From Gluconacetobacter tumulicola (lineage in GTDB: Bacteria; Pseudomonadota; Alphaproteobacteria; Acetobacterales; Acetobacteraceae), in NCBI RefSeq assembly GCF_014174215.1, contig NZ_JABEQL010000003.1, positions 124,001-188,000 of the forward strand: a DNA stretch of 64,000 nucleotides, read 5' to 3'. Positions 54,471 to 63,127 of this stretch are shown here, one piece after another (position 1 is the stretch's first letter; each line of letters opens with the position of its first letter). The position numbers were made by a program, and so were the translations under genes. The notes below the pieces were generated by a model, which was given only the letters and a program-made list of their open reading frames with translations, did not search any database and had not been told where the DNA came from.

Positions 54471-56027
54471 ATGATGTATTACAGCCGGCTCAAATTGGCC
54501 TCGGTCGTCGCCGTTTGCCTTCTGGGAGTGCTGCTCTGCCTTCCCAATGCCCTGCGCCAGCCCGCGCCCACGGTTCCGTGGCGACAGATTCATCTGGGGC
54601 TCGACCTGCGGGGCGGCTCGTACCTGCTGATGCAGGTGGACATGAACAGCGTCACCGCCGACCGCCTGCGCACGCTGGCCGACGGCACCCGCCAGGCGCT
54701 GCTGGGCGCGAGCCTCGGCTATCGCGACATCGCGACCGACGCGCATGCCGGCACCGTGACTTTCACGCCGCGCACGCCGTCCGAAACTGACGCCGACCTC
54801 AAGACCCTGCGCGCCATGCCGATGGCGGTGGCCAATGAATTCGCGGTCGCCCAGCGGCCCGACGGCGCCATCGCCATCACGCTCTCGCCCGAGGCCATGC
54901 GCCTGCGCGCGACCGAGGCCGTCACCCAGTCGATCGAAATCGTCCGCCGCCGCATCGACGCGACCGGCGCGGTCGATCCCGAGATCACCCGCCAGGGTGA
55001 CGACCGCATCGTGGTCGAACTGCCGGGCATCAGTGACCCGGAACGCGTCAAGCACCTGCTGGGCACCACGGCGAAGATGACCTTCCACATGGTGCAGGAC
55101 AGCGCGCTCGGCGCCATGCCCGGCCCCGGCGTCAGCCTGCTGCCGATGATGAACGCGCCGGACCAGAAACTGCCGATCGCGGACCATGTCGATGTCGATG
55201 GCTCGGACCTGACCAACGCCTCCGCCGCCATCGACCAGCAGACCGGCGAATGGGCCGTCGATTTCACCTTCGATTCCGTGGGCGCGCGCGCCTTCGCCAC
55301 GACCACGAAGGCCAATGTCGGCCGCCGCTTCGCCATCGTGCTTGACAACAAGGTGGTGCAGGCTCCGGTCATCCGCAGCGCCATCACCGGCGGCAACGGC
55401 CAGATCAGCGGCGGGTTCGACGCGCAATCGGCCACCGACCTCGCCCTGCTGCTGCGCGCCGGCGCCCTGCCCGCCCCGCTGTCGGTCATCGAACAGCGTT
55501 CCATCGGCCCGTCCCTGGGCGCTGATTCGATCCGCGCCGGCATGATCAGCCTGGGCGTCGGCTTCGGGCTGGTGATCGTCTTCATGGCCCTGTTCTATGG
55601 CCGGTTCGGCTGGTACGCGAACGTCTCCCTGCTGGCCAACCTGGTGCTGATGGTCGCCATCCTGTCGCTGTTCCAGGCCACGCTGACCCTGCCCGGCATG
55701 GCCGGCATGCTGCTGACCCTGGGCATGGCGGTCGATGCCAACATCCTGATCAACGAACGCATCCGCGAGGAAATCGCCCGCAACCGCACCCCCCTGGCCG
55801 CGATGCAGGCGGGCTTCGAGCGCGCGACCTCCACCATCCTGGACAGCAACGCGACCGCCCTGCTGGCGCATATCATGCTGTTCGCCTTCGGTACCGGCCC
55901 GGTGCAGAACTTCGCCCTGACGATCATGATCGGCATCGTCACGACGCTGTTCACCACGCTGCTGCTGTCGCGGATGCTGATGGTGCGCTGGTACGCGCGC
56001 ACCCGTCCCACTGTCCTGCCGGTCTGA
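54471..56027 (+). CDS. secD: Protein translocase subunit SecD
   Basis: 518 residues. First transmembrane segment near residues 8-27, then IHLGLDLRGGSYLLMQVDM (D1 motif), a periplasmic P1 domain with VTQSIEIVRRRIDATG and DRIVVELPGI, and five C-terminal transmembrane helices including LTLGMAVDANILINERIREE. SecD with SecF uses proton motive force to complete protein export. The yajC gene, often just upstream, is not in the 163-bp gap. The ATG at 54474 is an equally possible start. Confidence 0.95.
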   Translation: MMYYSRLKLASVVAVCLLGVLLCLPNALRQPAPTVPWRQIHLGLDLRGGSYLLMQVDMNSVTADRLRTLADGTRQALLGASLGYRDIATDAHAGTVTFTPRTPSETDADLKTLRAMPMAVANEFAVAQRPDGAIAITLSPEAMRLRATEAVTQSIEIVRRRIDATGAVDPEITRQGDDRIVVELPGISDPERVKHLLGTTAKMTFHMVQDSALGAMPGPGVSLLPMMNAPDQKLPIADHVDVDGSDLTNASAAIDQQTGEWAVDFTFDSVGARAFATTTKANVGRRFAIVLDNKVVQAPVIRSAITGGNGQISGGFDAQSATDLALLLRAGALPAPLSVIEQRSIGPSLGADSIRAGMISLGVGFGLVIVFMALFYGRFGWYANVSLLANLVLMVAILSLFQATLTLPGMAGMLLTLGMAVDANILINERIREEIARNRTPLAAMQAGFERATSTILDSNATALLAHIMLFAFGTGPVQNFALTIMIGIVTTLFTTLLLSRMLMVRWYARTRPTVLPV

Positions 56028-56039
56028 GGCGCCCTGCCC

Positions 56040-56981
56040 ATGTTCTCTCGCCCCCTTCTGCGCTTCGTGCCCAACGGTACCCGGATCAATTTCATGCGCG
56101 GCCGGTTCATCGGCCTGGCCACGTCCGCCGTGCTGTCGATCGCGTCCATCATCCTGTTCCTCCATCCCGGCCTGACGCTGGGGCTGGATTTCCGCGGCGG
56201 CATCGTCGTCGAGGTCCGCACCCAGGGGCCAGCCGATTTCGGCCAGGTCCGCGCGGCCCTCGCGGCCCAGCATGTCGATGCCGCCGGCGTCCAGTCCTTC
56301 GGCGCCCCCGACGACGTGCTGATCCGCCTGGATGCGCCCCCCGCTGCCAGCGCCGATCACGAAGCCCGCACCCAGGCGCTGGTCGATTCGGTCCGCCACG
56401 CGGTCGCCACCCTGCCGGGCGCGCAGGTGCTGCGCGCCGATGCGGTCGGCGCCTCGGTCTCGGCCGAACTGTTCCGCGACGGCATGCTGGCGCTCGGCAT
56501 CAGCCTGCTGATGATCCTGGGCTATATCTGGTTCCGCTTCGAATGGGAGTTCGCGGTCAGCGCCGTGATCACCCTCATCCTCGACCTGACCAAGGCCGTC
56601 GGCTTCCTGGTCGTGACGCATTTCGAGTTCGACCTGGTGATGGTCGCGGCCATCCTCACGATCCTGGGCTATTCCACCAACGACAAGGTGGTGGTCTACG
56701 ACCGGGTGCGCGAGAATTTGCGCAAATACCGCACCATGCCGCTGGCCGAACTGATCGACCTGTCGATCAACGAAACGCTCAGCCGCACGCTGGGCACATC
56801 CATGACCGTGTTCCTGGCCGCCCTGCCGCTGGCCCTGTTCGGCGCCAGCCTGTCCAGCTTCGCATGGGTGATGCTGTTCGGGATCGTGGTCGGAACCTCG
56901 TCCTCGATCTTTATCGCGGCGCCGATTCTGCTGTTGCTGGGCGAGAAGCGCCTGCGACGGGACGCCCGGCCTCCCCGCTGA
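56040..56981 (+). CDS. secF: Protein translocase subunit SecF
   Basis: 313 residues. TLGLDFRGGIVVEV follows the first membrane helix, and FEFDLVMVAAILTILGYSTNDKVVVYDRVREN and ETLSRTLGTSMTVFLAALPL are conserved. Six predicted membrane segments. It is 12 bp after secD. Its 3' end overlaps the convergent lipoprotein gene by 71 bp. Confidence 0.95.
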   Translation: MFSRPLLRFVPNGTRINFMRGRFIGLATSAVLSIASIILFLHPGLTLGLDFRGGIVVEVRTQGPADFGQVRAALAAQHVDAAGVQSFGAPDDVLIRLDAPPAASADHEARTQALVDSVRHAVATLPGAQVLRADAVGASVSAELFRDGMLALGISLLMILGYIWFRFEWEFAVSAVITLILDLTKAVGFLVVTHFEFDLVMVAAILTILGYSTNDKVVVYDRVRENLRKYRTMPLAELIDLSINETLSRTLGTSMTVFLAALPLALFGASLSSFAWVMLFGIVVGTSSSIFIAAPILLLLGEKRLRRDARPPR

Positions 56982-57378
56982 CCGGCGACGGCCCCAGGCA
57001 GGCAGCGGTCGACCCGCTGTTTGCCTGCTGGACACAGGCCAGCATCGTCTCGATGGCCAACTGCACCCGGCGCTGGCCCTCCGCCGTCGGGTGCAGCAGG
57101 TTCCCGGCGGTCAATTGCCTTGCATAAAGCGCGCTGGCCACCAGGTCCCGCGCCTGGTCATGCATCAGCCGCCCATCCGACAACCGCCCCCGAACCATCC
57201 CCTGGGCGATGAAATAAGCGTCGACGCTCAGATACGCCTGCAACGGCAATGGCAATTGACTGACCGGCTGGATCGTCCCCGCCGGCACTTCGGCATGGCA
57301 CCCCGCCAGCCCGATAAAGCCCGCCACCAGCAAGGCCATGGGCTTCCGCCGTCCGATCATGTTCCAGCTCTTCGTCAT
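56911..57378 (-). CDS. Putative lipoprotein, unknown function
   Basis: 155 residues; ATG starts at 57378, 57360 or 57339. The N terminus RRKPMALLVAGFIGLAGCHA is a lipoprotein signal with lipobox GLAGC. The body (YLSVDAYFIAQGMVRGRLSDG, MHDQARDLVASALYARQL) has no family I recognise. The C-terminal 24 codons lie antisense to secF. Position and signal support a real gene, but the 3' end is less certain. Confidence 0.55.
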   Translation of the reverse strand: MTKSWNMIGRRKPMALLVAGFIGLAGCHAEVPAGTIQPVSQLPLPLQAYLSVDAYFIAQGMVRGRLSDGRLMHDQARDLVASALYARQLTAGNLLHPTAEGQRRVQLAIETMLACVQQANSGSTAACLGPSPVSGEAGRPVAGASRPATAESAPR

Positions 57379-57628
57379 GGCCGAAGCCTAGAGCAGAATC
57401 GACCCCGATCAAAACCTCTCGTGCCGACCGGTGCGGATGGGCGGCATCCCTGTCAATTCCCGGCCGCACATACCGCGCCCGCACCCTCCCTGCCGCCCAA
57501 TTCCTTGTGACCCGGCGGAACCCGCTGCATAGAAGATGGAGGCGCCTTGCCGGCTCGGCAACGGACATGTCCCGCGGCCCCAGGCAAGTCGGCACCTCCG
57601 CCTCCACCAGAAGCCAAGGATGAAATCC

Positions 57629-58360
57629 ATGACCCAGCGTGTCGCCCTCGTGACCGGCGGAAGCCGTGGAATCGGCGCCGCCATCGCCGCAAAACTGGCT
57701 GAAGACGGTTTCGACGTCGCCGCGACCTATGCCAGCAACGCCACGGCTGCCACCCAGGTCGTGACCAAGGTCCAGGCCCTCGGTCGCCGCGCCGTGGCCA
57801 TCCAGGCCGACGGCGCCACCACCGAAGGCAACGTCGCCGCCATCACCCAGACCGTGGCGGCACTCGGCCGGCTGGACGTCCTGGTGTGCAACGCCGGCAT
57901 GTATCCCTACGGTCCGATCGGCGAGATGAGCGTGGAACAGATCGACCGCACGCTGCACCTGAACGTGCGTGCGGTGATGGTCGAAACCATGGAAGCCGTG
58001 AAGCATATGGGCCAAGGCGGCCGGTTGATCTATATCGGCTCGGCTTTCGGCCAGCGCGCCCCCTTCCCCGGCATCTCGCTCTATTCCGCCACCAAGGCGG
58101 CATTGGGCGGCTTCGCGCGCGGCGTGGCACGCGATCTGGGCGAGCGCGGCATTACCGCCAACGTGGTGGAACCCGGCCCGATCGACACCGACCTGAACCC
58201 GGCGCACGGCGACGGAGCGGCGACCATCCGCGGCTTCACCGCCACCGGCAGCTACGGCAAGGTCTCCGATATCGCGGATATGGTGTCGTTCCTGGCCAGC
58301 CCCCGCGCCGGCTACATCACCGGCACCTGCCTCGCCGTCGATGGCGGCCTGACCGCCTGA
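57629..58360 (+). CDS. SDR-family 3-oxoacyl-ACP-reductase-like oxidoreductase
   Basis: 243 residues from the ATG at 57629, with CAAGGA eight bases upstream; the ATG at 57620 is in frame. VALVTGGSRGIGAAIAAKLAE (cofactor binding), LVCNAGMYP, IYIGSAFGQRAPFPGISLYSATKAAL (Ser-Tyr-Lys) and ITGTCLAVDGGLTA are typical of FabG-like classical SDRs. It is a lone gene, so a role in fatty acid synthesis is not implied. Confidence 0.87.
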   Translation: MTQRVALVTGGSRGIGAAIAAKLAEDGFDVAATYASNATAATQVVTKVQALGRRAVAIQADGATTEGNVAAITQTVAALGRLDVLVCNAGMYPYGPIGEMSVEQIDRTLHLNVRAVMVETMEAVKHMGQGGRLIYIGSAFGQRAPFPGISLYSATKAALGGFARGVARDLGERGITANVVEPGPIDTDLNPAHGDGAATIRGFTATGSYGKVSDIADMVSFLASPRAGYITGTCLAVDGGLTA

Positions 58361-58367
58361 TTCAAAG

Positions 58368-58394
58368 GCCGCCATCCGCCAGGCGGATGGCGGC
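58368..58394. terminator. Hairpin between convergent SDR and mscL genes
   Basis: GCCGCCATCCGCC (58368-58380) pairs perfectly with GGCGGATGGCGGC (58382-58394). It lies 7 bp from each stop codon and likely ends transcription from both sides. Confidence 0.65.
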
Positions 58395-58400
58395 GCACGC

Positions 58401-58865
58401 TCAGGGTACGGTCTTCTTCGCGGCCAGCAGGTCGCGAATGTCTTCCAGCAGCACTTCGCTGCGCGGCGGTGGCGGCGGGGCGGCCGGCGCCGCCTCGGGC
58501 TTCACAGTCAGCTTGTTCACGGCCTTGACCACCCAGAAGATCACGAAGCCGATGATGACGAACTGGATCAGCGCATTCAGGAACAGCCCGACATTGATCG
58601 TCACCGCCCCGGCCTTCTGCGCATCTGCCAGGGTCGGCAGATGCGGCCCGCGCAGGGTAAAGAAGACATTGGTGAAATCGAAGCCACCGATCAGCAGCCC
58701 GATGAACGGGGTAAAGATATCCTTGACCAGACTGTTGACGATCGCGGTAAAGGCCGCGCCGATGATGACACCGACCGCAAGGTCGACGACGTTCCCACGC
58801 ATGAGAAAGGTGCGGAATTCCAAAATCCATCCCGGAGTGTGGATGGACGGGGCCTTGACGGACAT
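58401..58865 (-). CDS. mscL: Large-conductance mechanosensitive channel
   Basis: 154 residues. FRTFLMRGNVVDLAVGVIIGAAFTAIV forms the N-terminal amphipathic helix and first membrane helix; VNSLVKDIFTPFIGLLIGG and LFLNALIQFVIIGFVIFWVV the loop and second membrane helix. The cytoplasmic tail contains a PPPPP run and an EVLLEDIRDLLA helix. The channel opens on osmotic downshock. AAGGAGG precedes the ATG. Confidence 0.95.
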   Translation of the reverse strand: MSVKAPSIHTPGWILEFRTFLMRGNVVDLAVGVIIGAAFTAIVNSLVKDIFTPFIGLLIGGFDFTNVFFTLRGPHLPTLADAQKAGAVTINVGLFLNALIQFVIIGFVIFWVVKAVNKLTVKPEAAPAAPPPPPRSEVLLEDIRDLLAAKKTVP

Positions 58866-59086
58866 GAAGCCTCCTTGCGCATTGCCGACAGACAGTTGAT
58901 AGCAACCCGGTTGATACCGCGTGAACAGGAAAACGCAGCATCCACACGCCCGTTGCGGCCGTGCCGCCGCGGATCGACTGCCTCACCCGTCAGGCAGATA
59001 GGCGTTGATCCCGCATCGAGCCTCATCTATACGGCCATGCAAACGCCCCCGGTCGGCATCGGCGGGCCCAACATGAAGGTTTGACG

Positions 59087-59320
59087 ATGAAATCCGGCAT
59101 TCACCCCGACTATCACGAAATCAATGTCATCATGACCGATGGCACCGAATACAAGACCCGTTCCTGCTACGGGCAGGCCGGCGCGACGCTGCGCCTGGAC
59201 ATCGACCCCAAGTCGCATCCGGCGTGGACGGGCGTGCAGCGCATGCTCGACACCGGGGGCCAGGTGGCGAAGTTCAACAAGAAGTTCGGTGGTCTGGGCC
59301 GCCGCGCCAAGGCGGAATAA
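59087..59320 (+). CDS. rpmE: 50S ribosomal protein L31
   Basis: 77 residues from the ATG at 59087. [19 protein letters not shown], then [15 protein letters not shown] and KFNKKFGGL are typical L31. Only one cysteine is present (RSCYGQ), so it is a zinc-free (C-minus) form. An intrinsic hairpin follows 4 bp after the stop. Confidence 0.94.
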   Translation: MKSGIHPDYHEINVIMTDGTEYKTRSCYGQAGATLRLDIDPKSHPAWTGVQRMLDTGGQVAKFNKKFGGLGRRAKAE

Positions 59321-59324
59321 GGCT

Positions 59325-59343
59325 GCGGGGGCAACACCCCCGC
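59325..59343 (+). terminator. Hairpin after rpmE
   Basis: GCGGGGG (59325-59331) and CCCCCGC (59337-59343) flank a CAACA loop five bases after the rpmE stop. No strong U-tract follows. Confidence 0.55.
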
Positions 59344-59366
59344 CCGCCACATTGTCATGTTTGCAG

Positions 59367-59399
59367 AACCCTGCCCCTTGAACCGGGGGGCGGGGTTTC
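59367..59399 (+). terminator. Second GC-rich hairpin between rpmE and the sHsp gene
   Basis: AACCCTGCCCC (59367-59377) pairs with GGGGCGGGGTT (59387-59397) with one G-U pair, then TTTCT. It may be the main rpmE terminator. Confidence 0.5.
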
Positions 59400-59413
59400 T
59401 CACATCAGGGATA

Positions 59414-59517
59414 CGGAAACGCCATCCGGGTTTCCGCCAGTCAGGCACCGATCCGCTCCATGAGGGGTCACCATTCCGCCTGCTGAATTGAACCTTGCTG
59501 TCGAGGAGGTTGACATG
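59414..59517 (+). promoter_or_regulatory. ROSE-like RNA thermometer in the sHsp leader
   Basis: Three hairpins run into the start codon. Hairpin I: CGGAAAC (59414-59420) with GTTTCCG (59430-59436). Hairpin II: outer stem 59438-59446 with 59478-59485 enclosing a small stem 59450-59469. Hairpin III: AACCTTGCT (59491-59499), loop GTCG, AGGAGGTT (59504-59511). In hairpin III the UUGCU segment pairs with the Shine-Dalgarno through a U-G pair and a bulged G, exactly as in ROSE elements, which melt on heat shock to allow translation. Confidence 0.82.
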
Positions 59518-60012
59518 ACCTATGATTTCGCACCGCTGTTTCGCACCGCCATCGGCTTCGACCGTCTGGCACGCCTCGTGGACAATGCCGCCCAGAACCC
59601 GGCGGGCCCGTCCTATCCCCCCTACAATATCGAAAAGCTTGGCGAGGACAGCTACGTCCTGACGATGGCAGTCGCCGGCTTCGGGCCCGAGGATATCGAA
59701 CTGACGGTTCAGGACAACACGCTGGTCGTGGCCGGTCGTCTGGCCAATGCCACGCCGGCCGGTGAGGTCCTGCATCGCGGCATCGCCACGCGGGCATTCG
59801 AACGCCGCTTCGTTCTCGCCGACCATATCGTGGTCGACAATGCGGACCTGACCAACGGCCTGCTGCGCGTCGCCGTCAGGCATTTCGTGCCGGAGGCTCT
59901 GAAGCCGCGCCGTATTCCGATCGGCACCGGCGCGCCCACGATCCCGGCCCAGGCGGCGCCGGAAGTGGCAAATGACGGCACCGCCGCGCCCACGGCCGAA
60001 CACGCGGCCTGA
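59515..60012 (+). CDS. Small heat shock protein (Hsp20/alpha-crystallin)
   Basis: 165 residues from the ATG at 59515, four bases after AGGAGGTT. N-terminal MTYDFAPLFRTAIGFDRLARLV is typical of alphaproteobacterial class A/B sHsps; the alpha-crystallin domain contains YNIEKLGEDSYVLTMAVAGFG, ELTVQDNTLVVAGRL, FERRFVLADHIVVDNADLTNGLLRV. A Pro/Ala-rich tail follows. The upstream ROSE-like structure indicates heat-controlled translation. A canonical terminator follows. Confidence 0.92.
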   Translation: MTYDFAPLFRTAIGFDRLARLVDNAAQNPAGPSYPPYNIEKLGEDSYVLTMAVAGFGPEDIELTVQDNTLVVAGRLANATPAGEVLHRGIATRAFERRFVLADHIVVDNADLTNGLLRVAVRHFVPEALKPRRIPIGTGAPTIPAQAAPEVANDGTAAPTAEHAA

Positions 60013-60047
60013 GAGCCGCGCAGGTCCAAGGTACCGTTCAGAAACAG

Positions 60048-60076
60048 GGGGCCGGACGCAAGTCCGGCCCCTTTTT
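60048..60076 (+). terminator. Rho-independent terminator of the sHsp gene
   Basis: GGGGCCGGAC (60048-60057), loop GCAA, GTCCGGCCCC (60062-60071), then TTTTT (60072-60076): a perfect 10-bp stem with U-tract. Confidence 0.92.
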
Positions 60077-60246
60077 CATGGCCCGAAGGCCCCGCCTGCC
60101 CTTGACCCCTCCCCCCGAACGGCCCCATATCGGTAATCAAGTCATTGCGCGTCTGCAGGCACGCAGGGGTGGACCGGGTTCCGGGACGCTGACATGGATC
60201 GGGTGCCTGCGCGGCGCCACCCATTGCGCAGTTAGGACCCGTTATC

Positions 60247-60825
60247 ATGAACGCACTGCCCCTGATGCCGAAGGCCACCGCCGTGTGGCTCATCGAAAAG
60301 ACGGCACTGACCTTCACCCAGATCGCGGAATTCTGCGGCATGCATCCGCTGGAAGTCCAGGCCATCGCCGATGGCGAGGTCGCGCAGGGCATCGTCGGTT
60401 ACGACCCCGTCGCCAACCATCAGGTCCGCCAGGAAGACATCACCCGCTGCGAGGCCAATCCCGACCTGCGGCTGAAAGTCCTGTCGACGCCCAACCCGAT
60501 CCATCGCCGTGCGAAGGGCGCGCGCTACACGCCCGTCGCCAAGCGCAACGACCGCCCGGACGCAATCGCCTTCATCCTGCGCAATTTCCCGCAGCTTTCC
60601 GAGCCGCAGATCGTCAAGCTGCTGGGCACCACCAAGGACACGATCGCCAAGGTGCGCGATCGCCAGCACTGGAACAGCGCCAACATCAAGCCGCGCGACC
60701 CGGTCATTCTGGGCCTGTGCAGCCAGACGGATCTGAACGCGATGGTCCAGGCAGCGAACGACCGCCTGACCCGCGAAGGCCATTCCGTTCCCGTGCCGCT
60801 GGAAATCGGCGAAGACGCCACCTGA
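60247..60825 (+). CDS. trcR: Cell cycle transcriptional regulator TrcR (DUF1013)
   Basis: 192 residues. MPKATAVWLIEKTALTFTQIA and EFCGMHPLEVQAIADGEVA, then YTPVAKRNDRPDAIAFILRNF, PQIVKLLGTTKDTIAKVRDR and HWNSANIKPRDPVILGLCSQ match the DUF1013 family, known as TrcR in alphaproteobacteria, where it associates with transcription of cell-cycle genes. Two helix-turn-helix-like segments are visible. Stand-alone gene. Confidence 0.9.
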   Translation: MNALPLMPKATAVWLIEKTALTFTQIAEFCGMHPLEVQAIADGEVAQGIVGYDPVANHQVRQEDITRCEANPDLRLKVLSTPNPIHRRAKGARYTPVAKRNDRPDAIAFILRNFPQLSEPQIVKLLGTTKDTIAKVRDRQHWNSANIKPRDPVILGLCSQTDLNAMVQAANDRLTREGHSVPVPLEIGEDAT

Positions 60826-60872
60826 TCCGCGCGGGCGGGCTCATGCCCGCCCCCCGGCCAGCCCGCGTCCCG

Positions 60873-61040
60873 TCAGGGCTGGGACAGCCGTTCGATCTCT
60901 TCCTTGATCCGCAGCTTCTCCACCTTCAGCCGGCGCAGCACGCTGTGATCAGGCGACGGGCGATGGTCTTCGTCGAAGATCCTGTCATCAAGGCGGGCAT
61001 GGCGCAGGCGCAGACTACGAATCCTGGGTTCGTGGGACAT
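60873..61040 (-). CDS. DUF465 (YdcH-family) small protein
   Basis: 55 residues from an ATG at 61040 with GGAGG four bases upstream. The sequence contains RIRSLRLRHARLDDRIFDED, then a heptad-like helix LRRLKVEKLRIKEEIERL, the two-helix DUF465 pattern (short basic helix with H-x-x-LD, then K-x-x-KL-x-x-KDEI). The function of this family is unknown. A second DUF465 gene begins 175 bp away in divergent orientation. Confidence 0.8.
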   Translation of the reverse strand: MSHEPRIRSLRLRHARLDDRIFDEDHRPSPDHSVLRRLKVEKLRIKEEIERLSQP

Positions 61041-61215
61041 GATGCCTCCAGCGAGTTTGCGTTTCCGACATCAGGCAGCCTAAGCCAGCGGTGCCGACGC
61101 AGCGCATGCTAAAATTGCAGGACTCGTCGGGGCGGCCATGCGCGCTATCGGGGATCTCGCCATCGCTGCGGGAATCGATAGAATGGGCTGCCGACCACAT
61201 GCCAGACGGGGTACA

Positions 61216-61416
61216 ATGCTGACTGACCGGGATACCGTGCTCCGCAAGCTGCACGAACTGCGCAGCGAACACCGCGACCTTGACACCGTCATCAGCCGGC
61301 TGGCGCTGCATCCGATGGATCAACTCCAGCTCCAGCGGCTGAAGAAGCGCAAGCTGCTGCTGAAAGACGAGATCTCGTGGCTGGAAAGCCGCCTGATCCC
61401 CGACAATATCGCCTAA
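61216..61416 (+). CDS. DUF465 (YdcH-family) small protein
   Basis: 66 residues from the ATG at 61216 (GGGG five bases upstream). [20 protein letters not shown] and [21 protein letters not shown] fit the DUF465 coiled-coil hairpin. It is 32 bp before purE on the same strand. Function unknown. Confidence 0.82.
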   Translation: MLTDRDTVLRKLHELRSEHRDLDTVISRLALHPMDQLQLQRLKKRKLLLKDEISWLESRLIPDNIA

Positions 61417-61448
61417 ATCCCCTCCGCAGCCCTCGAAAGCCGACCAGC

Positions 61449-61976
61449 GTGACCGATACGCCTCCCTCCCCATCCCCCCATTCCGCCTCCCAGACCCCTC
61501 CCCGGGTCGGGCTGATCATGGGCAGCCAGTCCGACTGGGAAACCATGCGGCATGCCGTATCGGTGCTGGAGGCGCTGGACATCGCGCATGAGGTCCGGAT
61601 CGTCTCCGCCCACCGCACACCCGACCGCCTGGCCGAATATGCCCGCACCGCCGCCGCACGCGGGCTCTCGGTCATCATCGCCGGCGCGGGCGGAGCCGCC
61701 CACCTGCCCGGCATGTGCGCCGCCTGGACCATCCTGCCCGTCCTGGGCGTACCCGTGGAATCCCACGCCCTGAAAGGCATGGACAGCCTGCTGTCGATCG
61801 TCCAGATGCCCGGCGGCGTGCCGGTGGGCACGCTGGCCATCGGCAAGGCAGGCGCGACCAACGCCGGCCTGATGGCGGCCTCGATCCTGGCCCTGAACGA
61901 TTCCGCCCTGTCCGGCCGGCTGTCAGCCTGGCGTCAGGCCCAGACGGACGCGGTCGCGGACAGCCCGTCCCGATGA
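61449..61976 (+). CDS. purE: 5-(carboxyamino)imidazole ribonucleotide mutase
   Basis: 175 residues from a GTG at 61449. [37 protein letters not shown] and [21 protein letters not shown] are the conserved class I PurE motifs, with the SAHRTP active-site loop. The enzyme rearranges N5-CAIR to CAIR in purine synthesis. It is coupled to purK through an ATGA overlap. Confidence 0.95.
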   Translation: MTDTPPSPSPHSASQTPPRVGLIMGSQSDWETMRHAVSVLEALDIAHEVRIVSAHRTPDRLAEYARTAAARGLSVIIAGAGGAAHLPGMCAAWTILPVLGVPVESHALKGMDSLLSIVQMPGGVPVGTLAIGKAGATNAGLMAASILALNDSALSGRLSAWRQAQTDAVADSPSR

Positions 61977-63127
61977 GCGTGCCCGCCCCCCTGCCGCCCG
62001 GCACGGTCCTGGGCATCGTCGGCGGTGGCCAGCTCGGCCGGATGTCGGCCATCGCGGCCGCTCGCTTGGGCTATCGGGCCCACATCCTGACCGACGAACC
62101 GGACGGCCCGGCAGCCCAGGTCGTCCACGCCGTCACGATCGGCGCCTATGACGACCCGGACGCCCTGCGCCGCTTCGCCATGGCGGTCGATGTCGTCACC
62201 TTCGAGTTCGAGAATGTCAGCGCCGATGGGCTGGAACTGCTGGCGGCCCTCCGCCCGGTGCGCCCGTCCGGCCACATCCTGCGCATCAGCCAGGATCGCG
62301 TGGCCGAAAAGCGCTTCCTGACCGAAGCCGGCATCCAGGTCGCGCCCTGGCGCGAGATCCGCACGCTGGACGACCTCTCGTCCGCCTCGACCGAACTCGG
62401 CTTGCCCTTCATCCTCAAGACCACCCGCCTGGGCTATGACGGCAAGGGCCAGAGCCGCATCCATCGCGACGAGGACATGCAGGCCGCCTTCGACAGTCTG
62501 GCCCCCCACCCGCTGGTCGCAGAGGGGATGGTCGATTTCGCATGCGAAGTCAGCGTGATGGTCGCCCGCGGCCTGGACGGCACGGCGGTGACCTTCGATG
62601 TGACGGAAAACCGCCACCGGAACGGCATCCTCGATCTCAGCCTTGCCCCTGCCCGCGTGCCGGAGACAGTCCGCGACGATGCACGCGCGATCGCACTGCG
62701 TATCGCCACGGCGCTGGAGCTCGTCGGGCTGCTGGGCGTGGAAATGTTCATCGATCGCGATGGGCAGGTCCTGGTGAACGAGATCGCGCCGCGCCCGCAC
62801 AATTCCGGCCACTGGACCATGGACGCCTGCCCGGTCGACCAGTTCGCCATGCATGTCCGCGCTGTGGCCGGCCTACCCCTGCCACCGGCTGTCCGGCATT
62901 CCGACGCGGTCATGAAAAACTTGGTCGGTCCCGACGACATGGCGCTCTGGCCGGCCATCCTGGCAACGCCCGGCCTGCTGCCGCATCATTACGGCAAGAC
63001 CGAGGCCCGGCCCGGCCGCAAGATGGGACACGTCAACGTGCTGTTCCCCCCCGGCGCACTACCGGGAGAGTTCGGCGTCGACGCCGCCCTGGGCCCGCTG
63101 GCCGAAGACGGGGGAAAACCCGCCTAG
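61973..63127 (+). CDS. purK: 5-(carboxyamino)imidazole ribonucleotide synthase
   Basis: 384 residues from the ATG at 61973. ATP-grasp enzyme with [16 protein letters not shown] at the N terminus, [61 protein letters not shown]. It makes N5-CAIR from AIR, bicarbonate and ATP, passing it to PurE. Its stop overlaps the convergent regulator gene by 4 bp. Confidence 0.95.
   Translation: MSVPAPLPPGTVLGIVGGGQLGRMSAIAAARLGYRAHILTDEPDGPAAQVVHAVTIGAYDDPDALRRFAMAVDVVTFEFENVSADGLELLAALRPVRPSGHILRISQDRVAEKRFLTEAGIQVAPWREIRTLDDLSSASTELGLPFILKTTRLGYDGKGQSRIHRDEDMQAAFDSLAPHPLVAEGMVDFACEVSVMVARGLDGTAVTFDVTENRHRNGILDLSLAPARVPETVRDDARAIALRIATALELVGLLGVEMFIDRDGQVLVNEIAPRPHNSGHWTMDACPVDQFAMHVRAVAGLPLPPAVRHSDAVMKNLVGPDDMALWPAILATPGLLPHHYGKTEARPGRKMGHVNVLFPPGALPGEFGVDAALGPLAEDGGKPA

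Noticed and set aside
54465-57035. 856-codon frame antisense to secD and secF
   Set aside because: Low-complexity Gln/Asp/Gly/His composition is the typical mirror of GC-rich coding DNA; secD and secF are clear on the plus strand.
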